Positions 34,321 to 43,470 are shown, counted from the first letter of the stretch. The stretch: 64,000 bases of DNA from Soonwooa sp. (GCF_030151385.1 NZ_JASLDS010000073.1:1-64000); one strand, 5' to 3'. The notes: generated by a model not told the origin, from the letters alone. A program made the numbers and translations.

Positions 34321-35091
34321 ATGTTTAACAAAAACAGATTTACGACGTTAAAATTCCCTCAACTAAAAGACAAAATTTTATTTTTCGCAAAGGTATTTTC
34401 GCTGATGATTTTTGGTGGCTTCTTAATGTTTCTAAGTACATACTATGATAGTTTGGTTCTTATATTTGTTGAGCTCGCTTTGCTTTATCTTATCTTTATA
34501 GCCATCGTAATTCCTACCTACAAAAATGTAAAAATTTATTTTTTTGATGAAGATTATATTAGGATTTATGATGCTACTATTTGGGGCAAAAAGAATGAAA
34601 AGCGCCTTACTTATACCAACATAACATCTTACTGGCAGCTCTATAACATCAATCGATTAATCCTAAAAGACGACGAAAATAATTCGGGAATACTTGTAAA
34701 ACCAAAACTACATTCTTTTGATTTTATTATCGAAAACATTACCAAACATCAATATTCGAATTATCTACAAAAAATTAAAAATAACCAAACTGTAGTCTTC
34801 AAATTCCATGATTTTGAGAATTATAAAGCCTTAGCAAACTCACCAAATGCTGAGTCATATTTTCAAAACACCAAGAACATAGAAATGAATTTGAATTATT
34901 TAAAAATCGATACCAAAACTTATTCATGGAATGATGTTAAAGAAGCAAAGGCAAATCTTTCCTATAACATAAAAGTTCTACATTATTTCTGCGACGAAAT
35001 TCAATACTTAGCGCAAATCGAAAACTATGATATACTCGATAAGTTATTAACGGACCTACAAGACAAAGCGCCAGTTGTATATATTAAATAA
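34321..35091 (+). CDS. Hypothetical membrane protein, paralogue 2
   Basis: 256 residues, same architecture as the preceding gene: two N-terminal helices (about 20-65), a FDEDYIRIYDATIWGKKNEKRLTYTNI middle part, and a conserved C-terminus (SWNDVKEAKANLSYNIKVLHYFCDEIQ). The proteins share about 40% identity overall but are near-identical over the last ~60 codons at both protein and DNA level. Tandem duplication with conserved 3' ends. Function unknown. Confidence 0.72.
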   Translation: MFNKNRFTTLKFPQLKDKILFFAKVFSLMIFGGFLMFLSTYYDSLVLIFVELALLYLIFIAIVIPTYKNVKIYFFDEDYIRIYDATIWGKKNEKRLTYTNITSYWQLYNINRLILKDDENNSGILVKPKLHSFDFIIENITKHQYSNYLQKIKNNQTVVFKFHDFENYKALANSPNAESYFQNTKNIEMNLNYLKIDTKTYSWNDVKEAKANLSYNIKVLHYFCDEIQYLAQIENYDILDKLLTDLQDKAPVVYIK

Positions 35092-35240
35092 TTAGTTACT
35101 GCAAATTTTTATAAATCAAAAGATAATTGCCGTAAATGTTTTCTTTTAATCTAGCAAAAACTAAAGACAACCAATTAAGAAAATACTAGAATCAGCACCT
35201 ATTTTAAGAAAAAAAATTCTGCAATAAAGGCAAATAAAAG

Positions 35241-35906
35241 CTATTTATTCAAAATTAAATTTCTAAAATCTTTGGGTGTTGTTCCTGTTACTTTTTTGAA
35301 TAACTGTGTAAAATGTGATGCAGTATGAAAATTAAGTTCGTATGCAATTTCGGCAATGTCACGTGTTGAATACAGCAAGGCTTTTCCATAATTGATGTCA
35401 ATCTCGTTAATCCATTGTTTAGGAGATTTTTGTGTAACACTTTTCACACATTTATTAAGGTAATTTTCAGTTACTGAAAGTTTATCAGCATAAAACACAA
35501 CTCTTTTTTCATTAATATGATATTTAAACAATAGATCACGAAACTGCAGAGACAGCTCCATTGGTCGTGTTGCACTTTTCAAATGCTTGTTTGAGTCTAC
35601 ACTTAATAATTTAATTAAAATCAAATGCAACATGGTGATAGTGACATCATCAACATTCAGATTATTTAACAGAAGTTCTTGTTCCAAAATAACCAGCAGT
35701 TGTGTTAAAGTGCTGTAAGAAAGTTGATCCAGCTGGAGCCAAGATGTCATAAAAAAAATGCTTGTCTTATGTTTTGGAAGTTCTTGTTCTGATAGAATGT
35801 TATTTTCATAAGCCAAGAAAAAACCCTCAATATAGCCACCAATTGGCAATGTAGGATCCGAAATATGTAAAAGACTTGCTAAAAAGCTATTATTCATTTT
35901 ATTCAT
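35241..35906 (-). CDS. Chimeric ORF: ureF N-terminus fused to AraC-family regulator C-terminus
   Basis: 221 residues. The first ~24, MNKMNNSFLASLLHISDPTLPIGGY, are the conserved start of the urease accessory protein UreF, overlapping the ureE stop as in intact operons. From about residue 25 (near 35830) the frame becomes the second half of an AraC regulator: a helical linker and a complete double helix-turn-helix (VVFYADKLSVTENYLNKCVK, DIAEIAYELNFHTASHFTQLFKKVTGTTPKDFR). UreF function is lost. The DNA-binding domain is intact and would be translated with the urease genes. Its sensor domain is mostly missing. Confidence 0.85.
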   Translation of the reverse strand: MNKMNNSFLASLLHISDPTLPIGGYIEGFFLAYENNILSEQELPKHKTSIFFMTSWLQLDQLSYSTLTQLLVILEQELLLNNLNVDDVTITMLHLILIKLLSVDSNKHLKSATRPMELSLQFRDLLFKYHINEKRVVFYADKLSVTENYLNKCVKSVTQKSPKQWINEIDINYGKALLYSTRDIAEIAYELNFHTASHFTQLFKKVTGTTPKDFRNLILNK

Positions 35907-36411
35907 CTTTTGGCGAAGCCATTTTTAAAATTTTAGTAAACAAGGTCGATCCAATACTACCATGACCATGAGGTTCTACATTAGATTTTAGAAGATTGAG
36001 TAATTTCACGGTTTCCTTTTCTGGTCGAAAATTACTGGCTTCTAACCATCTGTACATTGGCATTTCGAAAGGTAATAAGACTTTATCCTCCTGAATAAAT
36101 AGTGGAATATGCTTGTTGCCAATTTCATAACAAACAGTTCCCATTTCTAACATAGAAGTTGGCGTAATCACAATAGCTTCGGTTTCTAAAACATTGACAA
36201 CAATAGCCTTTTGATCATTTTCAAATAGAATGTCGCCTTCTCGCAAACGTTGACCTTCTCTCAAAAATTTTATAGCAATGTCATCACCTTGTCTTGTCTT
36301 TTTACGCTGAATTCTTTTGGTCGTTTCAAACCATTCAAGGTCAAGATAATCGATAGACTTGTCAACAATTGGCTTGTCTATGATGTTGCCTATTGTTTCG
36401 TTAATTATCAT
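35899..36411 (-). CDS. ureE: Urease accessory protein UreE
   Basis: 170-residue nickel metallochaperone that delivers Ni2+ to the urease apoprotein. The N-terminal peptide-binding domain (LEWFETTKRIQRKKTRQGDDIAIKFLREGQRLREGDILF) is followed by the metal-binding domain (GNKHIPLFIQEDKVLLPFEMPMYRWLEASNF). The C-terminus carries only a short His motif (EPHGHGS) rather than a long poly-His tail. It overlaps the OMP gene upstream by 11 bases and the ureF start downstream by 8. Confidence 0.95.
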   Translation of the reverse strand: MIINETIGNIIDKPIVDKSIDYLDLEWFETTKRIQRKKTRQGDDIAIKFLREGQRLREGDILFENDQKAIVVNVLETEAIVITPTSMLEMGTVCYEIGNKHIPLFIQEDKVLLPFEMPMYRWLEASNFRPEKETVKLLNLLKSNVEPHGHGSIGSTLFTKILKMASPKDE

Positions 36412-37075
36412 TTTTTTCTACTTTTTTCTTAAAATCAAAATTCTTAGAAATTCCGACCCCAAATGTTGAGGCGCTAATGCCACTAACATAAGTTTTTGTC
36501 CATCCTTCGCCTTTTACTTTTGTTTGCAACATCGATAACTCTGCAAATTTGAATTTCAAAGCCCAGCCACTTCCCAAAAAGACTGCAAATAAAGGATATG
36601 CGCGAAGTCGAAATCCATTAAAATTGTTCATTGCGGGATCTATTGCACCATCTTCTGCCAACTTTTGTCCCCAAACATAATGGGCATCAACTTGCGCGAT
36701 TAATGCAAAATATTTTCCCAATGTAACCGATGGGCTATACCAAAGACCAGCTTCGTTTTGTTTATAGATACTTTTTCCATCGATATGGTTGCTGGCAAAA
36801 GCATAATTAACACCAATAACATCATTATTATTGATAAAATAACCAACACCAATTGGTACACTTGCATCTGCACTTGTCCCGAAAGAGCTGTTGCTGCCTG
36901 TTGGCGAATTCGTTTTTGAATAGTCCAAAGAACCATAAATCATCCATTGTCCTTTCGGTCCATCTTCATCACTTTTCAACCGACGTCCACCCAATACCTG
37001 TGCATGACCTAATGTTGGAATCGACATCATCCCTGCAGCAAATAAAGGAAGAATCCAATTTTTTATATATTTCAT
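36401..37075 (-). CDS. Outer-membrane beta-barrel protein in the urease operon
   Basis: 224 residues with a signal peptide (LPLFAAGMMSIPTLGHAQ). The body has alternating strands typical of an 8-stranded OMP barrel (QWMIYGSLDYSKTNS, IGVGYFINNNDVIGVNYAFAS, LKFKFAELSMLQTKV) and a Phe-ended C-terminus (GVGISKNFDF) before a charged tail. It lies between ureC and ureE, with a hairpin separating it from ureC. It may be a urea or nickel porin, an inference from position only. Confidence 0.8.
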   Translation of the reverse strand: MKYIKNWILPLFAAGMMSIPTLGHAQVLGGRRLKSDEDGPKGQWMIYGSLDYSKTNSPTGSNSSFGTSADASVPIGVGYFINNNDVIGVNYAFASNHIDGKSIYKQNEAGLWYSPSVTLGKYFALIAQVDAHYVWGQKLAEDGAIDPAMNNFNGFRLRAYPLFAVFLGSGWALKFKFAELSMLQTKVKGEGWTKTYVSGISASTFGVGISKNFDFKKKVEKNDN

Positions 37076-37091
37076 TTATTTTAAATTTTAT

Positions 37092-37123
37092 AAAAGAGCC
37101 CAAGCTTTGTTGAGCTCTTTTTT
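37092..37123 (-). terminator. Hairpin between ureC and the OMP-ureE genes
   Basis: AAAAGAGCCCAA (37092-37103) pairs with TTGAGCTCTTTT (37110-37121), with one G-U pair. T-rich on both sides. It lies 31 bases after the ureC stop and could split the operon into ureABC and OMP-ureE-ureF' units. Confidence 0.6.
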
Positions 37124-37153
37124 ATAAATAATCGTTGAAAACTATATTTGATT

Positions 37154-38875
37154 TTAAAACAAGTAATAAAGCTGCGTTAGTGGCAACTTCTCTGCTGGCT
37201 CGCAAGTCACATGTACACCATCAACCGTAACTTTGTAATTTTCTGGATTGACTTCAATAACTGGTGTTTTGTTGTTATGTATAAGATCCTTTTTAGAAAT
37301 ATTGCGACAATTTTTCACTGGAAGAATCATCTTTTCTAATTTATAATCTGCAATTGAGCCATTATCGATAGATATTTGAGAAACAAATGTTGCACAAGTT
37401 GCAAATTTCGCACGTCCATGAGCCCCAAACATATTTTTATAAATAATAGGTTGTGGCGTAGGAATGGAAGCATTAGCGTCCCCCATTTTACTCGCAACTA
37501 CCATTCCACTTTTATAGATCATTTCTGGTTTAACCCCAAACATAGCAGGGCTCCAAATCACAAGATCTGCAATTTTACCTGGTTCAATTGATCCAACATA
37601 TTCCGAAATTCCATGAGCAATAGCAGGATTAATTGTATACTTAGAAATATAACGTTTAGCACGATAATTATCATTTTCGGTACCATTATCTTCTTCCAAA
37701 GAACCTCGCTGATCTTTCATCTTGCTGGCAGTTTGCCATGTTCTTGTAATTACTTCGCCAACTCTTCCCATTGCTTGTGAATCTGAACTCATAATACTAA
37801 AAACGCCCATATCGTGAAGAATATCCTCCGCTGCAATAGTTTCTGGTCGAATTCTGGAATCCGCAAAAGCCACATCTTCCGGAATATTTTTGCTGAGGTG
37901 ATGACAAACCATTAGCATATCCAAATGTTCATCAATCGTGTTAACGGTATATGGACGTGTTGGATTGGTTGATGCAGGTAGTACATTAGGGTACATTGCT
38001 GCTTTTATAATATCTGGAGCATGCCCACCACCAGCACCTTCTGTATGGAAAGTATGTATAACTCTACCATTAATAGCAGCCATGGTATCTTCTAAGAAAC
38101 CAGCTTCGTTTAATGTATCTGTATGGATCGCTACTTGAACGTCATATTTATCTGCAACTTTAAGGGAAGCATCAATTGTTGCAGGTGTTGCACCCCAATC
38201 TTCATGGATTTTAACACCTAACGCACCAGCTTCAACTTGTTCTTCAATTGGTGCCTCTGCAGCGCAATTTCCTTTTCCAAAGAATCCCAAGTTCATAGGA
38301 TATTCTTCGGCAGCTTCTAACATTCTTTGAATATTAAATTTCCCTGGTGTAATCGTCGTTGCATTGGTGCCATCATTAGGACCCGTACCACCGCCAATCA
38401 TTGTTGTAACACCACTAAACAAAGCAGTTTCTATTTGTTGAGGGCAAATATAATGGATATGGGTATCGATTCCACCAGCTGTAACGATGTAGCCTTTACC
38501 ACCGTGTACCTCCGTAGATGCACCAATAATCATATTTGGGGAAACGCCATCCATTGTGTCTGGATTTCCTGCTTTTCCAATACCTACAATTTTACCATCC
38601 TTAACGCCAATGTCAGCTTTTACAATTCCCCAGTGGTCAATGATCGTTGCACCTGTAATACATAAATCAAGAACGCCTTCGTCCCTCATTTTGGTTACAT
38701 TTTGTCCCATTCCATCTCGAACTGTTTTTCCTCCACCAAAAACAGATTCATCCCCGTAATAGGTATAATCTTTTTCTATCTCAATGATAATATCAGTGTC
38801 GCCTAATCTAATTTTGTCACCAGTTGTTGGTCCCAAGATGTTGGCATATTGTTTTCTATCTACGTTTAGACTCAT
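37154..38875 (-). CDS. ureC: Urease subunit alpha
   Basis: 573-residue catalytic subunit that hydrolyses urea to ammonia and carbamate. Active-site motifs are complete: the nickel ligands in GGIDTHIHYICPQQIETALFSG, the carbamylated Lys in GVKIHEDWGATP, the HTDTLNE His, and the mobile-flap/catalytic His region LMVCHHLSKNIPEDVAFADSRIRPETIAAEDILHDMG. Full length, start MSLNVDRKQYANILGPT. One base separates it from ureB. Maturation normally needs UreE, UreF, UreG and UreD; the last two are not in this window and UreF is truncated. Confidence 0.98.
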   Translation of the reverse strand: MSLNVDRKQYANILGPTTGDKIRLGDTDIIIEIEKDYTYYGDESVFGGGKTVRDGMGQNVTKMRDEGVLDLCITGATIIDHWGIVKADIGVKDGKIVGIGKAGNPDTMDGVSPNMIIGASTEVHGGKGYIVTAGGIDTHIHYICPQQIETALFSGVTTMIGGGTGPNDGTNATTITPGKFNIQRMLEAAEEYPMNLGFFGKGNCAAEAPIEEQVEAGALGVKIHEDWGATPATIDASLKVADKYDVQVAIHTDTLNEAGFLEDTMAAINGRVIHTFHTEGAGGGHAPDIIKAAMYPNVLPASTNPTRPYTVNTIDEHLDMLMVCHHLSKNIPEDVAFADSRIRPETIAAEDILHDMGVFSIMSSDSQAMGRVGEVITRTWQTASKMKDQRGSLEEDNGTENDNYRAKRYISKYTINPAIAHGISEYVGSIEPGKIADLVIWSPAMFGVKPEMIYKSGMVVASKMGDANASIPTPQPIIYKNMFGAHGRAKFATCATFVSQISIDNGSIADYKLEKMILPVKNCRNISKKDLIHNNKTPVIEVNPENYKVTVDGVHVTCEPAEKLPLTQLYYLF

Positions 38876-38876
38876 T

Positions 38877-39245
38877 TTACAAATTTTTAAAGTTTAACTC
38901 GTTTGCTTTGTTTAGACTTTTTTCTTTTTGCTCCGCAGATTCTACAGAAGCATTAACAAGATTATTGAAACCCATAGCCTTTTTAGCACCACCAATTTCT
39001 ACGAGTTCAACTTCTTTTTCCTCACCTGGCTCAAATCGCACAGCAGTACTTGCAACAATGTTTAGTCGTTTTCCAAAGGCTTTCTCTCTATCAAAACTCA
39101 TTGCTTTGTTGACTTCAAAAAAATGGAAATGCGATCCTACTTGTATTGGTCTATCGCCTGTGTTAATCACTTTTATTGTTACAGTATCTCTGCCTTCATT
39201 GCAGATTATTGTACCTTCTTTTACAAAAATTTCTCCTGGTATCAT
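38877..39245 (-). CDS. ureB: Urease subunit beta
   Basis: 122 residues, usual length. Core beta-subunit strands: IPGEIFVKEGTIICNEGRDTVTIKVINTGDRPIQVGSHFHFFEVNKAM and the FGKRLNIVASTAVRFEPGEEKEVELVEIGG motif. It is part of the urease trimer core and lies between ureA (11-base gap) and ureC. Confidence 0.97.
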   Translation of the reverse strand: MIPGEIFVKEGTIICNEGRDTVTIKVINTGDRPIQVGSHFHFFEVNKAMSFDREKAFGKRLNIVASTAVRFEPGEEKEVELVEIGGAKKAMGFNNLVNASVESAEQKEKSLNKANELNFKNL

Positions 39246-39256
39246 AAAATTTTGTT

Positions 39257-39559
39257 TTAACGAATTGGATTATGAACAGTTACTAACTTTGTCCCATCTG
39301 GAAAAGTTGCTTCAATTTGTACATCGTGTATCATGTCTGCCACTCCTGGCATAACATCATCAATTGTAAGTACCTGAGCGCCTTCTTGCATTAGCTCTGC
39401 TACTTTTTTTCCGTCTCGAGCGCCTTCTAATAAGAAATGGCTAATGACCGCAATTGATTCTGGATAATTTAATTTTAGACCTCTGGCCTTTCTTTTAAGG
39501 GCTAACTCTCCTGCCATGAAGAGTAAAAGCTTCTCGGTTTCTCTTGGTGTTAAATGCAT
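39257..39559 (-). CDS. ureA: Urease subunit gamma
   Basis: 100 residues, start MHLTPRETEKLLLFMAGELALKRKARGLKLNYPE and the GKKVAELMQEGAQVLTIDDVMPGVADMIHDVQIEATFPDGTKLVTVHNPI region conserved in gamma subunits. First gene of the operon. No clean TAnnTTTG promoter was seen in the ~150 bases upstream. Confidence 0.97.
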   Translation of the reverse strand: MHLTPRETEKLLLFMAGELALKRKARGLKLNYPESIAVISHFLLEGARDGKKVAELMQEGAQVLTIDDVMPGVADMIHDVQIEATFPDGTKLVTVHNPIR

Positions 39560-39708
39560 TTTTTTTATTATTAAGATTGAACATCGATATATTAGTCTCT
39601 ACATAGAATGTGAGATGAATATGTCGTACTTTGAATTATGAAAATAAGAACCCCCGAAACTATGTTTTTATAGTCTCTGAAATAGGTTAAAAGATTGAGT
39701 AATAAAGA

Positions 39709-40080
39709 TTAGCAGATAGCTATTAACAAAGAATGATATAGTATATATTTGGGAACACCAACATATACTTTATGATTTACGGGGAATGTATTTGTGTTTT
39801 CTTGAAACAATTGGTAAAAACAATATTGCCAATTTTCAACAAACAGACCAAAAGTATCTTTTATTTTTTCAAGATCATCAAGACCAGAGGAATCTTGATC
39901 ATCATCAACCGCATTAAAAAACTTTATAGAATCTGTTGTTGATTTACTTTGTTTTTTATGCGCTTGGTGAGATTGCTTTTGTAGAATATGTGAAGCATTC
40001 TTTCGCGTATTTGCGAAAAGCATTGTACTAAAAAACACAATGAAAAATGACAAGAAATATATTCTTTTTGACTGCTTCAT
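39709..40080 (-). CDS. Small hypothetical exported protein
   Basis: 123 residues with a signal peptide (IYFLSFFIVFFSTMLFANT). The mature part has a Ser/Lys-rich linker (KQSHQAHKKQSKSTTDS) and a short C-terminal part with several aromatic residues (WQYCFYQLF). No family recognised. It is on the same strand as the urease genes, 150 bases upstream of ureA, and could be a separate gene or a diverged remnant. Confidence 0.5.
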   Translation of the reverse strand: MKQSKRIYFLSFFIVFFSTMLFANTRKNASHILQKQSHQAHKKQSKSTTDSIKFFNAVDDDQDSSGLDDLEKIKDTFGLFVENWQYCFYQLFQENTNTFPVNHKVYVGVPKYILYHSLLIAIC

Positions 40081-40309
40081 TAGAATAGTAAAATTAGTAA
40101 GCTTTGTCTTTTTTCGGTTATCAAAAACTAATTTAAAATGTTCAAAATCGTGACAAAATAGATTCTGTTATTTCATATTTCATTTTTGAAAGAATACTAA
40201 TCAAACAATTATAATCTGATATTGTTCGTAATATTTTAGAATACTAAAATTCCATTTCTTTATTATCAAAAATAATGCTTTTATATTAGCTTTTAAAAAA
40301 TTTATACCT

Positions 40310-40317
40310 TAATTTTG
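40310..40317 (+). promoter_or_regulatory. -7 element at the start of the 40.3 kb membrane protein gene
   Basis: TAATTTTG overlaps the TTG (40315) that opens the frame. The true start must be at or after about 40321, so the ORF start is uncertain. Confidence 0.5.
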
Positions 40318-40836
40318 AACATTGTATATCCATACTTATTACAAAACAAAAAAAACTACAGCTTCGGAGTGTCAAAACTAATTAACTACGTAACAATATT
40401 TTATATCATCAATATTTTTGTTGGATTGCTCGCATTCCTATTTTTGGATGATTTCCAAAAAATATTTGGAATTATCTTTTCCCTTTTTCAAATTTTATTT
40501 CTTGCTTTTGGAGGTTTTCTAAATGCAAAAAAGCAGAAAAAAATATTATCCATCTTTTGGATTGGTATTTTTAATTTGATTCTCGGTTTGGCGAGCATCT
40601 TTGCTATTGAAGTTTTAGGAGCACAATTTAGTATTTTTGGCGGAAGTACGGATTCGGTTCTGGTTGTTTTATTCCAATACACAATCAATTCCTACCTCTA
40701 CCCTTTTCTAACTCCTCTCGAAGGCATCAGCGAATCACTTGCGATATTATTTATTATTTTTTGTTCATTTATTATTCCATTCGTAGGTTTTGCTATTGGA
40801 AGAAAAATGTATTCGAACAAAGTTGAACAACATTAA
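40315..40836 (+). CDS. Hypothetical membrane protein
   Basis: Up to 173 residues with four to five hydrophobic helices (TIFYIINIFVGLLAFLF, IIFSLFQILFLAFGGFL, IFWIGIFNLILGLASIF, and a C-terminal IIFCSFIIPFVGFAIG) and no recognised motif. The first codon, TTG, lies inside a promoter element, so translation probably begins at the ATT (40321), or at GTG (40369), giving 171 or 155 residues. Function unknown. Confidence 0.65.
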   Translation: MNIVYPYLLQNKKNYSFGVSKLINYVTIFYIINIFVGLLAFLFLDDFQKIFGIIFSLFQILFLAFGGFLNAKKQKKILSIFWIGIFNLILGLASIFAIEVLGAQFSIFGGSTDSVLVVLFQYTINSYLYPFLTPLEGISESLAILFIIFCSFIIPFVGFAIGRKMYSNKVEQH

Positions 40837-40895
40837 TTATGAAATTAATTACAACAAGAAAATTAAAACTTTTCCGAATTTTTAAAATGCATAAT

Positions 40896-41822
40896 CTATA
40901 AAAATTTTAATCCTAATGCTTCCTGATAGGTCTTTGGTAACATAAATTGCTTGTTATAAAAATCTATTCTGAAAATATAGCTTTTCTTGGTTTCTTCATT
41001 AATAATTTCAATCCATTCCGGTCCCTTCATTAAGTAAATATTTATTTCATATTTACCTTTTATACTAAAACTTTCTGACGACGAAGTGCTTGTAATTATG
41101 GTAACATCATCTTTTAATTCTGTTGAAAATTCACGAGGTACAACCATAGCTGCCGTATTCCTCCCAGCCTTCACCTCAGCAAAATTTGGTGCTATAACTT
41201 CCTTAACTTTAGATTCACTATTTACTTTTTTCGGATAGGTTTTTAGAAGATTAAATTTCGAATCATACACAAGTATCTTATCAAGACCATAAAAAACGCT
41301 TACTTCTTCTGTCTTTTGCGATGCTTTATTCAACATTTTTAAAGTCAAAACATTCGTCGCCGCGATATTTTTCAGTTTTGGTGTTTGGAAATCAGGATTG
41401 ATATAAACATCAAAATGACTAGAATCGCCAAGTATCACAGCATCTTCAACACCAATCGCACTTGTATATTTTTTGTTAAAAACCAATTTTTTTGATGTAT
41501 TTTTTGGAATTAAAACCGTTTTCCCATCTTTTTCAAAAGCTTGGTAATAAATTTTGTTACAGTACAAATCATTATTTAAGTCAACATAATCTTCTGTTGC
41601 TCCAGTTTTCTTATCAACAAACTTGTACTTATTGTCATTGAATAAAACCAAATCCGAAAAAACCTTTATCATGCTTTTTTCATAAGTTGGCGCAATATAC
41701 TCGGAGAAGTTACTCGTATCCACCACTCCGTATTTGTCCTCGAATTTAAAAACCTCATAACGATTCTGAGCGACAAAATGTATTGATAACAAACTGAAAA
41801 TTAAAACAATAAAAGATTTCAT
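40896..41822 (-). CDS. Hypothetical exported protein, possibly WG-repeat-like
   Basis: 308 residues from the ATG at 41822 (the frame extends to 41846). A signal peptide (MKSFIVLIFSLLSIHFVAQ) is followed by repeats such as NRYEVFKFEDKYGVVDTSNFSEYIAPTYE and KYKFVDKKTGATEDYV that resemble degenerate WG/KWG beta repeats. No catalytic motif. Function unknown; probably periplasmic or outer-membrane associated. Convergent with the preceding gene. Confidence 0.7.
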   Translation of the reverse strand: MKSFIVLIFSLLSIHFVAQNRYEVFKFEDKYGVVDTSNFSEYIAPTYEKSMIKVFSDLVLFNDNKYKFVDKKTGATEDYVDLNNDLYCNKIYYQAFEKDGKTVLIPKNTSKKLVFNKKYTSAIGVEDAVILGDSSHFDVYINPDFQTPKLKNIAATNVLTLKMLNKASQKTEEVSVFYGLDKILVYDSKFNLLKTYPKKVNSESKVKEVIAPNFAEVKAGRNTAAMVVPREFSTELKDDVTIITSTSSSESFSIKGKYEINIYLMKGPEWIEIINEETKKSYIFRIDFYNKQFMLPKTYQEALGLKFL

Positions 41823-41953
41823 ATTCAAGGATTTATTTTTTTTCAAAAAACTGAAAAAGGATTTTTTATAAAGTAAAGGATTTTGAAACTAAAAACAGAC
41901 TAATTCGGACACCAAAAATTTCGAGCATTGAAGTAATATTTTCAAACACGAAC

Positions 41954-42655
41954 TCACCTTTTATAAGTTCTAAAAAGATGGTCCCAGATTGATGTGTAGA
42001 AACCAAAATTATGGCGTTCATCCAAATGATGTTGGTTATGAAATTTGGTGGTTCCAACTAATATTTTGTCCGTCCACTTTGGGAAAAATTCACGATTGAG
42101 ATGCCCGATTGTTCCCCAAACCAAATTAATAAACAGATAGGCACAAATCGAAATCATTGAAAAATCATAACAGACAAACACCAACATCATCATTACGCCA
42201 AAACCTAATGTTTCGAAAGGATGCAAGACAAATAGACTTAAATAATTGGTGCTAATATGTTCATGATGTTTATGATGCAAAATCTTGTAGAAAAAAGGCA
42301 AATGCGCGAGATAATGAAAAACAAACATTAGGAAATCCATAATAATTGTGATGCAAACAATTTCCGCAACAACCTCAAAAACACTTTTGGAATCATCCAT
42401 CACAATCCAATGCTGTTTCCAAAGAAAAACGCCCATCAACATAACAACGGCATTTAGAATGACTGTAAGCAAACTCAAAAAAATATCAGATTTTGAAACT
42501 GGAAAATCTTCCTTCTGGATTCTATCTTTATGACAAGTTTTATCAATAAAAATGTACAAAGCAATGGAAAACAGATACAATCCGAAATTGCTTGCAAGGC
42601 TAAAAACGATCCATTCGACAACGCTAAATTTTTCAAGTGATTGAAATAACTCCAA
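41954..42655 (-). CDS. Sterol desaturase/fatty acid hydroxylase family protein
   Basis: 233 residues, four to five membrane helices, and the three histidine motifs of the di-iron family: HYLAH, HHKHH and HNQHH. Members insert oxygen into lipids such as sterols, sphingolipids or carotenoids. The target in this organism is unknown. Monocistronic; divergent from the DUF6304-like gene with about 110 bases between them. Confidence 0.92.
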   Translation of the reverse strand: MELFQSLEKFSVVEWIVFSLASNFGLYLFSIALYIFIDKTCHKDRIQKEDFPVSKSDIFLSLLTVILNAVVMLMGVFLWKQHWIVMDDSKSVFEVVAEIVCITIIMDFLMFVFHYLAHLPFFYKILHHKHHEHISTNYLSLFVLHPFETLGFGVMMMLVFVCYDFSMISICAYLFINLVWGTIGHLNREFFPKWTDKILVGTTKFHNQHHLDERHNFGFYTSIWDHLFRTYKR

Positions 42656-42763
42656 GGAATATTAATTTTACTTAAAAATAAGAATTTTCAGAAAAACAGC
42701 AGAATTAAATAGAGAATTTTCTTTATCTTTTTGGTCATTAAACGATTTTACTTAGAATACAGA

Positions 42764-43420
42764 ATGCCAATCTATAAAGGAACTTTCACCAACAAAACAG
42801 GAACTTATCCAATTGAAATTTTAAACGATTTCAAAAATTTTCATTTTCAAGTTAAAGATTTCAAGTTTACTGGATTCGACTTGGATGCTTTTGAACTTGA
42901 GAATGTAGAAAGTTTCACTGATGAAGATTTATCCAATTTTGATATTGTAAAACGGCAAGATTATTTTGAGTTAACGAATTATCAACTTGATTTAAAAATT
43001 CCGCAACGACTTATTGACATGGACTCCAAGGAAGAAATCGAAGTCGATTTGGATTTTCATTTTGAATTGAGCGAAAAGCATGAAGAAGCAAGAATTGTAT
43101 TTAAAATAAATGACAATTACTTCGAAGCTAAAAACGGATTCATGGAGTTAATTTTTGACAACTTACAAAAACAATTTGACGGAAAATACCGTTTCAAAAA
43201 TTGTTATGGATGCTTATACGGCGATTATTCGGTTTACGGACAAGGATTTATGGGACCAGTTTTATGTTTTAAAAATCAAAAAGAAGCCTATCTTAAAGTT
43301 CAAAACAAAGATGAATACATGGATTTAGGTCCTCAAGAATCCACGCAACAAGAGATATTTTGCTGTGACGAATACGAAATCCGTGATAAATCGGTTGGTT
43401 ATAGAGGAACTGTGATTTAG
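42764..43420 (+). CDS. DUF6304-like hypothetical protein
   Basis: 218 residues from the ATG at 42764; an upstream TTG (42731) gives no conserved sequence. Acidic and soluble. The CYGCLYGDYSVYGQGFMGPVLCFKNQKEAYLKVQ block and YIEVDLDFHFELS-type strand recall the Bacteroidota DUF6304 family. The assignment is from memory of the motif and is only moderately sure. Function unknown. Confidence 0.65.
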   Translation: MPIYKGTFTNKTGTYPIEILNDFKNFHFQVKDFKFTGFDLDAFELENVESFTDEDLSNFDIVKRQDYFELTNYQLDLKIPQRLIDMDSKEEIEVDLDFHFELSEKHEEARIVFKINDNYFEAKNGFMELIFDNLQKQFDGKYRFKNCYGCLYGDYSVYGQGFMGPVLCFKNQKEAYLKVQNKDEYMDLGPQESTQQEIFCCDEYEIRDKSVGYRGTVI

Positions 43421-43470
43421 GTTTAATATTCATTAACCCGCTCCGACTAAATCTGCATAACAAATATTAC

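Noticed and set aside
38824..39354. 176-residue plus-strand ORF over ureB/ureA
   Set aside because: Antisense to two certain urease genes.
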